Shown here piece by piece: positions 59,469-64,000 of a DNA stretch of 64,000 nt. The notes beneath the pieces were generated by a model. The model did not search any database, was not told the DNA's origin, and saw only the letters and a list, made by a program, of their open reading frames with translations. Every line of letters starts with the position of its first letter. The first letter of the stretch is position 1. Location of the stretch: assembly GCA_024515975.1 (NCBI GenBank), contig JAMSKV010000016.1:1-64000 (forward strand). Reading direction: 5' to 3'. The translations under genes were made by a program, and so were the position numbers. Source of the stretch: Endosaccharibacter trunci. Its GTDB lineage: Bacteria > Pseudomonadota > Alphaproteobacteria > Acetobacterales > Acetobacteraceae.

Positions 59469-60374
59469 ATGGCTCATACCGACATACGCGCCACCGGATG
59501 GATCAGGGTGCTGCCGCCCGCGCTGCGTCCCTATGCGCTGCTGGCGCGTCTGGACCGGCCGATCGGCACATGGCTGCTGTTCCTGCCCGGGCTGTGGGGC
59601 ATCCTGCTGCCGGGCGGCGTCGCGCCCTGGGAGCGCGTGCGCCTGATCGCCTTGTTCGCGATCGGCAGCCTGGTGATGCGCTCCGCCGGCTGCGTGGTGA
59701 ACGACATGTGGGATCGCGATCTCGACCGGCAGGTGGAGCGTACGCGCGGCCGCCCTCTCGCCTCGGGCGCCCTGCGCATGCGCCATGCGGCCGCCTTTCT
59801 GATCCTGCTGCTCGCGGCCGGGCTGGCGGTGCTGCTGGCGCTCGACCCGCTCTGCTGGGCGCTGGGCGTCGGTTCGCTCGTTCTGGTCGGACTTTATCCG
59901 CTGGCCAAGCGCGTCACCTGGTGGCCGCAGCTGGTGATGGGCTTCACCTTCGGGTTCGGAGCGCCGATGGGTTATGCCGCCGCCACCGGACGCATCGACG
60001 CCACCGCCCTCCTGCTCTACGCCGCCGCCATTCTGTGGGATCTGGGCTTCGACACGGTCTACGGCTTCCAGGACATGGAGGACGACGCGCTGATCGGGGT
60101 GAAGTCCACCTCGCGCATGGTGGCCGCCTATCCGCGCCGCTTCGTGGCGGCGTGCTATGCGCTCACTCTGGTTGCCCTGCTGGGCGCCGGCGCCCTGGCC
60201 AGGCTCGGTATGGCATTCTTCGTCGTGCTGATTCTGCCGGCTTTTCTGCTGTCGTGGCAGGTGCGATCGCTGGATATCGGCAGCCCCGCGCGCTGCCTGG
60301 CCCTGTTCCGCAGCAATCGCGAGGTCGGGCTCGCCGTGTCGCTGGCGATCCTGGCCGGGCGGGTGGCCCTGTGA
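59469..60374 (+). CDS. ubiA: UbiA, 4-hydroxybenzoate polyprenyltransferase
   Basis: Integral membrane prenyltransferase of ubiquinone synthesis. The 301-residue protein has about eight helices, the first aspartate motif NDMWDRDLD (78-86) followed by RTRGRPLASG, and the second, DTVYGFQDMEDD. RPYALLARLDRPIGTWLLFLPG is the family N terminus. ATG at 59469 follows AGAGAG. The 196-nt stretch upstream holds no convincing gene. A GNAT gene follows after 10 nt. Confidence 0.95.
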   Translation: MAHTDIRATGWIRVLPPALRPYALLARLDRPIGTWLLFLPGLWGILLPGGVAPWERVRLIALFAIGSLVMRSAGCVVNDMWDRDLDRQVERTRGRPLASGALRMRHAAAFLILLLAAGLAVLLALDPLCWALGVGSLVLVGLYPLAKRVTWWPQLVMGFTFGFGAPMGYAAATGRIDATALLLYAAAILWDLGFDTVYGFQDMEDDALIGVKSTSRMVAAYPRRFVAACYALTLVALLGAGALARLGMAFFVVLILPAFLLSWQVRSLDIGSPARCLALFRSNREVGLAVSLAILAGRVAL

Positions 60375-60384
60375 CCCCATCGCC

Positions 60385-60876
60385 GTGAGTTCGGTCCGCA
60401 TCCGCCGCTTCGCGCCAGGCGATACGGAGGCGGTGGTCGCGCTGATCCTGGGCATTCAGCGCGACGAGTTCGGCCTGTCCCTCACCGTGGCGGACCAGCC
60501 GGACCTGTCCGACATCGCCGGATTCTACCAAAGCGGAACAGGCGATTTTCTGTTGGCCGAGCGGGACGGACGCGTGGTCGGCACGATCGGGCTCCGCGAT
60601 ATCGGCGCCAACAGGACCGCCTTGCGCAAGATGTTCGTGGCGGCCGGCGCGCGCGGCCACGTGCATGGGACCGCACAGATGTTGCTGGACCGGCTGGTGC
60701 GCGATGCGCGCGACCGCGGCGTGCGCGAGATCCTGCTCGGCACCACCGAGCGGTTTCTGGCCGCGCACCGCTTCTACGAGCGCAACGGATTCGTATCGGT
60801 AGCCCCAGGGGCGTTGCCGGACACGTTCCCGCGCATGGCGGTGGATACGCGCTTCTACGCGCGGACCTTGGGCTGA
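60385..60876 (+). CDS. GNAT-family N-acetyltransferase
   Basis: A 163-residue acetyltransferase. The GNAT core is visible: VSSVRIRRFAPGDTEAVVALI at the start, GDFLLAERDGRVVGTIGLRDI (strand 4), the acetyl-CoA loop ALRKMFVAAGARGHVHGTAQMLLDRLV, and HRFYERNGFVSV near the end. The Q/RxxGxG/A loop is ARGHVHG, slightly unusual. GTG start at 60385, 10 nt after ubiA. The last 22 bases overlap the 3' end of the convergent MerR gene. Substrate unknown. Confidence 0.85.
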   Translation: MSSVRIRRFAPGDTEAVVALILGIQRDEFGLSLTVADQPDLSDIAGFYQSGTGDFLLAERDGRVVGTIGLRDIGANRTALRKMFVAAGARGHVHGTAQMLLDRLVRDARDRGVREILLGTTERFLAAHRFYERNGFVSVAPGALPDTFPRMAVDTRFYARTLG

Positions 60877-61289
60877 ATCTTCAGCGGCACCTCGTCCTGC
60901 CCAGGGATGCGGGGCGCCTCCAGCAGCATGACGGTCTGCTCCTCGATCGCCTGCAGCTCTTCCAGCGTATGGGCGATCGTGGCCTGCATGCGTTCCAGCT
61001 TGCCCATCCGGTCCCGCACCGCGGCGAGGAGCGCCTCGTGCTGCACGCGATGCATCGGATCGACATTGTAGAGATCGAGGAAGTCCTTGATCTCCCGCAA
61101 CGAGAAACCCAGGCTCTTGCCGCGCAGGATCAGGCGCATGCGCGCCCGCTCCCGGTAGGAATAGACGCGCGTGGACCCGACGCGGGACGGAATGATCAGC
61201 CCCTTGTCCTCGTAGAACCGGATTGCACGCGCGGTGATGCCGAGCTCGGTCGCGAGCTCGGTCACGGTATAAAGTCGCTCGTCGGTCAT
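60855..61289 (-). CDS. MerR-family transcriptional regulator
   Basis: A 144-residue MerR regulator. The N-terminal winged helix-turn-helix is clear (YTVTELATELGITARAIRFYEDKGLI, then RVYSYRERARMRLILRGKSLGFSLREIKDFLDLY), followed by a coiled-coil dimerisation helix (RMGKLERMQATIAHTLEELQAIEEQ). No metal-binding cysteines are seen. It lies 16 nt after the acyl-CoA dehydrogenase stop, so it is the last gene of the beta-oxidation operon and may autoregulate it, as LiuR-type MerR proteins do in acyl-CoA catabolism. That is inference. Its 3' end overlaps the GNAT gene antisense by 22 bases. Confidence 0.9.
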   Translation of the reverse strand: MTDERLYTVTELATELGITARAIRFYEDKGLIIPSRVGSTRVYSYRERARMRLILRGKSLGFSLREIKDFLDLYNVDPMHRVQHEALLAAVRDRMGKLERMQATIAHTLEELQAIEEQTVMLLEAPRIPGQDEVPLKIQPKVRA

Positions 61290-61305
61290 GCTGTTTCCGA
61301 CAGGC

Positions 61306-63096
61306 TCAGAACGCGGCTTCGGCGAGGGCCATGGTGGAGGCCTTGCCGCTCTTGATCGCAAGGAACAGGCTGGCCGTCTGCGGCAGGATGCGATCGAAGA
61401 AGAACTGCACCGTCTGCAGCTTCGCCTGATAGAAGCCGGTCTCGTCGGCATTCTCGCCGACACGTTCGGCGGCGATCGCGGCCGATTTGGCCAGCATGAA
61501 GCCCATCGCCACCAGCCCCATCAGACGCAGGTAATCCGTCGCCGCCGCGCCGGCCTCCTCCGGGTCGCGCAGCCCACGCTCGCCGATCGTGCCGGTGGCC
61601 AGCTGCAATGCGCCGAAGGCCCGCTCCAGATGCCCGACCAGCGGAGCGATGCTGGCATGGCCGCGATTCTGCTCGATCCATTCCGCGACCGGATGGAAGA
61701 ACGAGCGCAGCAGGCGGCCCATGTTGGAGGGCATCTTGCGGCCGACCAGATCGAGCGCCTGAATGCCGTTGGTGCCTTCGTAGAGCATGGCGATGCGGGC
61801 ATCGCGCGCATACTGCTCCACGCCGTGCTCACGGATATAGCCGTGGCCGCCATAGATCTGGATGGCGTGGCTGGCCGACTCGAAGCCGAGATCGGTGAAC
61901 AGCGCCTTCACCACCGGGGTCATCAGCGCCACGAAATCGTCCGCGTTCTGCCGCGCGGCCGGATCCTTGGCGTGCTTGCTCAGATCCACCGCCTGCGCCA
62001 CCCAGATGCCGAGCGCGCGGCAGCCTTCGACGTTGGCGCGCATGGTCAGCAGCGTGCGGCGCACGTCCGGATGCACGATGATCGGGTCGGCCGGCAGGTC
62101 CGGACGCTTGACGCCGGAGAGCGAGCGGCCCTGGAGACGGTCCTTGGCGTAGAACACCGCGGCCTGATAGGCGGCGGAGCCCACGCCGAGGCCCTGGATG
62201 CCGACGCCCAGGCGCTCCTCGTTCATCATGGTGAACATCGCCGCCATGCCCTTGTGCGGCTGGCCGACCAGCCAGCCGGTGGCGTCGTCGAAGCTCATCT
62301 GGCAGGTGGCGGAGCCCTTCAGACCCATCTTGTGCTCGATGCCCGTGCACAGGACGCCGTTGCGCTGGCCCGGATTGCCCTCCGCGTCGGGCAGGAATTT
62401 CGGCACCAGGAACAAGGAAATGCCCTTCACCCCCGGCGGTCCGTCCGGCAGCTTGGCCAGCACCAGATGAACGATGTTCTCCGCCAGGTCGTGCTCGCCG
62501 GCCGAGATGAAGATCTTGTTGCCGGTGATGCGGAACGAGCCGTCCTCGTTCGGAACCGCGCGCGTGCGCATCAGGCCGAGATCGGTGCCGCAATGCGACT
62601 CCGTGAGGCACATGGAGCCGGTCCAGGTGCCTTCCACCATTTTCGGCAGATACAGCGTCTTGAGTTCTTCGGAGCCGTGCGCCTTCAGCGCCTGCACCGC
62701 GCCGTGCGTCAGGCCGGGATAGAGCGAGAAGCTGAGATTGGCGCCGCAGGTCATCTCCTCCACCAGCTTGGAGATCGATTCCGGCAGCCCCTGCCCGCCA
62801 TAGTCCGGCTCGGACGCGAGCGAGGGCCAGCCACCCTCGCGGAACTGGCGGTAGGCGTCCTTGAATCCGGCCGGGGTGCGCACGACGCCGTTCTCTGCGT
62901 GGCAGCCCTCCAGATCGCCGGTCGCATTCAACGGCAACAGCACCTCGCTGGAAAAGCGGCCCGCTTCCTCCAGCACGCTGTCGGCCAGATCGGCGTCGAT
63001 CTCGGCGAACGCGTCGAGCTCCCGCAGCGTGTCCAGCCCGTGCAGCTCGTGCAGCACGAACCGCATGTCCCGCAGGGGCGCCTCATAGACTTGCAT
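61306..63096 (-). CDS. Acyl-CoA dehydrogenase (FadE-like, extended type)
   Basis: A 596-residue FAD acyl-CoA dehydrogenase of the long form with an extra C-terminal domain, catalysing the first oxidation step of fatty-acid degradation. The N-terminal APLRDMRFVLHEL is diagnostic. The FAD-loop SMCLTESHCGTDLG and SFDDATGWLVG are present. The catalytic glutamate lies in MLYEGTNGIQALDLVGRKM. Length and the C-terminal block match DmdC/FadE5-like enzymes. ATG at 63096. It lies 131 nt downstream of a FadB-like gene and 16 nt upstream of merR. Confidence 0.93.
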   Translation of the reverse strand: MQVYEAPLRDMRFVLHELHGLDTLRELDAFAEIDADLADSVLEEAGRFSSEVLLPLNATGDLEGCHAENGVVRTPAGFKDAYRQFREGGWPSLASEPDYGGQGLPESISKLVEEMTCGANLSFSLYPGLTHGAVQALKAHGSEELKTLYLPKMVEGTWTGSMCLTESHCGTDLGLMRTRAVPNEDGSFRITGNKIFISAGEHDLAENIVHLVLAKLPDGPPGVKGISLFLVPKFLPDAEGNPGQRNGVLCTGIEHKMGLKGSATCQMSFDDATGWLVGQPHKGMAAMFTMMNEERLGVGIQGLGVGSAAYQAAVFYAKDRLQGRSLSGVKRPDLPADPIIVHPDVRRTLLTMRANVEGCRALGIWVAQAVDLSKHAKDPAARQNADDFVALMTPVVKALFTDLGFESASHAIQIYGGHGYIREHGVEQYARDARIAMLYEGTNGIQALDLVGRKMPSNMGRLLRSFFHPVAEWIEQNRGHASIAPLVGHLERAFGALQLATGTIGERGLRDPEEAGAAATDYLRLMGLVAMGFMLAKSAAIAAERVGENADETGFYQAKLQTVQFFFDRILPQTASLFLAIKSGKASTMALAEAAF

Positions 63097-63152
63097 GATG
63101 CGTTTCCTTCCTGTGCCTGGGCTCTTCGCCCGGCGGCGCGTCCCGCCGCTGC

Positions 63153-63203
63153 CGTTTTCCCGAGGGTGGGGCCCCTGGCGGGAAAACGAAAAGCGTCCGT
63201 ACG
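63153..63203 (-). terminator. attenuator-like hairpins between the fadB-like and acyl-CoA dehydrogenase genes
   Basis: On the minus strand, an imperfect hairpin centred on the palindrome CCGTACGG (63196-63203) is followed by CGCTTTTCG. Then comes a perfect 10-bp stem CGTTTTCCCG / CGGGAAAACG (63153-63162, 63179-63188) with a GGGGCCCC-containing loop. The first resembles an intrinsic terminator; the position inside an operon suggests partial termination. Confidence 0.5.
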
Positions 63204-63227
63204 GAAAACGCCGCTCCGTTCTCGAAT

Positions 63228-64000
63228 TCAGTTGCGAAGCGGCTTGCCGGTGACCAGCGTATGCTCGATGCGTTGCAGCGTGGGTCCGGTGCGGATCAGG
63301 CGCATGAACGCCCGGCGCTCCAGCGCCAGCATGTCTTCCTCGCTCACCACGTCGATCGCATCCGCCTCGCCGCCCGTAAGCAGCTCCGCCAGCGTGCCGG
63401 CCACCACCACGTCATGCGGGGTCGCGATGCCGCGCTTGGCGAAATCGTGCACCGCCAGGCCGAGCCCGGTGCGCCCCCCTGCGCCGGCCAGGCGGAATTC
63501 CGGTTTGGTCGGCGGGGCATAGCCGTCCACCAGCGCCAGCGCCTTGGCCCGCGCGTCGAACAGCAGCCGATCGCGATTCATGGTGATGCTGTCGGTGGGG
63601 CGCAGGATGCCCATCTGGCGCGCCTCGGCCGCGGATTTGGACACCTTGGCCTGGCTGATGGTCTCGAACACCGACGCCACCACCGGCATCGGGCCCTTCG
63701 GCACGCCCGGCAGACGCGACAGGCGCTCCATCATCTCGCCGCAGCCGCCCCAGCCGGGCACCAGCCCGACCCCGGTTTCCACCAGACCGGCGTAGGTTTC
63801 GGCATGGGCGACGATGCTGTCCGCATGCAGCAGCACCTCGCAGCCGCCACCGAGCGCGAGACCGGCCGGGGCCGCCACCACGGGGAACGGCGCGTATTTC
63901 ATTGCCTTGAAGACGCGCTGGCCCTCGGCGACCGTCTTCTCGATCTCGCCCCAGGCGGCGATGTTGGCGGCGAACAGAACCGTGCCGAGATTGGCGCCGG
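63228..64000 (-). CDS. FadB-like 3-hydroxyacyl-CoA dehydrogenase/enoyl-CoA hydratase, partial
   Basis: The 3' portion (at least 257 codons) of a multifunctional beta-oxidation protein; the 5' end lies beyond the window. The visible part is the C-terminal hydratase-like domain: GANLGTVLFAANIAAWGEIEK at the edge, then FPVVAAPAGLALGGGCEVLLHADSIVAHAETYAGLVETGVGLVPGWGG, the crotonase oxyanion and glutamate region, and the C-terminal RAFMRLIRTGPTLQRIEHTL. This arrangement (dehydrogenase first, hydratase last) fits the FadN/FadB-type fusion that pairs with an acyl-CoA dehydrogenase. It is upstream of the acyl-CoA dehydrogenase in the same direction. Confidence 0.88.
   Translation of the reverse strand, partial: GANLGTVLFAANIAAWGEIEKTVAEGQRVFKAMKYAPFPVVAAPAGLALGGGCEVLLHADSIVAHAETYAGLVETGVGLVPGWGGCGEMMERLSRLPGVPKGPMPVVASVFETISQAKVSKSAAEARQMGILRPTDSITMNRDRLLFDARAKALALVDGYAPPTKPEFRLAGAGGRTGLGLAVHDFAKRGIATPHDVVVAGTLAELLTGGEADAIDVVSEEDMLALERRAFMRLIRTGPTLQRIEHTLVTGKPLRN

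Noticed and set aside
1-64000. CRISPR arrays, tRNA or rRNA genes, insertion sequences, prophage
   Set aside because: No regularly spaced repeats, no tRNA-like cloverleaf or CCA end, and no transposase or integrase frames were found on reading the window.

Overview
The window is a GC-rich chromosomal segment, most likely from an alphaproteobacterium of the Acetobacteraceae. The indications are hopanoid genes at two loci (hpnM-I-J-K; hpnL/hpnN), the tsaE-murU-addB-addA-trxA string, AddAB rather than RecBCD, a proteobacterial GshA, and strong G/C bias at third codon positions. The genus cannot be read from the sequence. I found no tRNA, rRNA, CRISPR array, integrase or transposase. Genes are tightly packed: no gene-free stretch exceeds 300 bases, and many neighbours share ATGA or GTGA stop/start overlaps.

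Layout. 0-4.6 kb: hopanoid head-group and transport genes hpnM, hpnI, hpnJ, hpnK on +. 4.6-13.2 kb: on -, tsaE, murU, addB, addA, trxA (tRNA t6A modification, cell-wall recycling, recombination, redox). 13.2-16.7 kb: ferredoxin/flavodoxin-NADP reductase, alanine racemase and D-amino-acid dehydrogenase, translationally coupled. 16.7-23.6 kb: a divergent pair of large paralogous proteins of unknown function, then a secreted beta-helix protein. 23.7-28.6 kb: pyruvate kinase with a coupled exported protein, an SH3 protein, a MoeB/DsrE-like pair and a DUF2939 protein. 28.7-32.4 kb: a DNA-repair-like cassette of radical SAM protein, DUF4130-UdgX fusion and alpha/beta hydrolase. 32.5-36 kb: siderophore receptor and MFS transporter. 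36.2-38.7 kb: an orphan protein and a purine nucleoside permease. 38.9-42.1 kb: copper resistance genes. 42.2-47.7 kb: hpnL, a CDP-alcohol phosphatidyltransferase and hpnN, divergent from phnW. 47.8-56.5 kb: OmpA-family porin, small membrane protein, TonB receptor-GlpQ, 8-oxoguanine deaminase, small lipoprotein, CpdB-like nucleotidase. 56.6-60.9 kb: gshA, rsmE, ubiA, acetyltransferase. 60.9-64 kb: MerR regulator, acyl-CoA dehydrogenase and the 3' part of a FadB-like gene cut by the window edge.

How the genes fit together: the hopanoid loci modify and export hopanoids, and the phnW/CDP-alcohol transferase neighbours suggest a possible aminoethylphosphonate lipid. The 37-57 kb stretch is rich in phosphoester and purine scavenging functions. 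The right end is a beta-oxidation operon with its own MerR gene.

The most interesting non-coding signal is a pair of related ~125-nt structured repeats (11.8 and 32.4 kb) whose terminal hairpin shows a compensatory base-pair change. A separate double palindrome sits at the hpnJ/hpnK junction. Strong hairpins lie between most convergent gene pairs.
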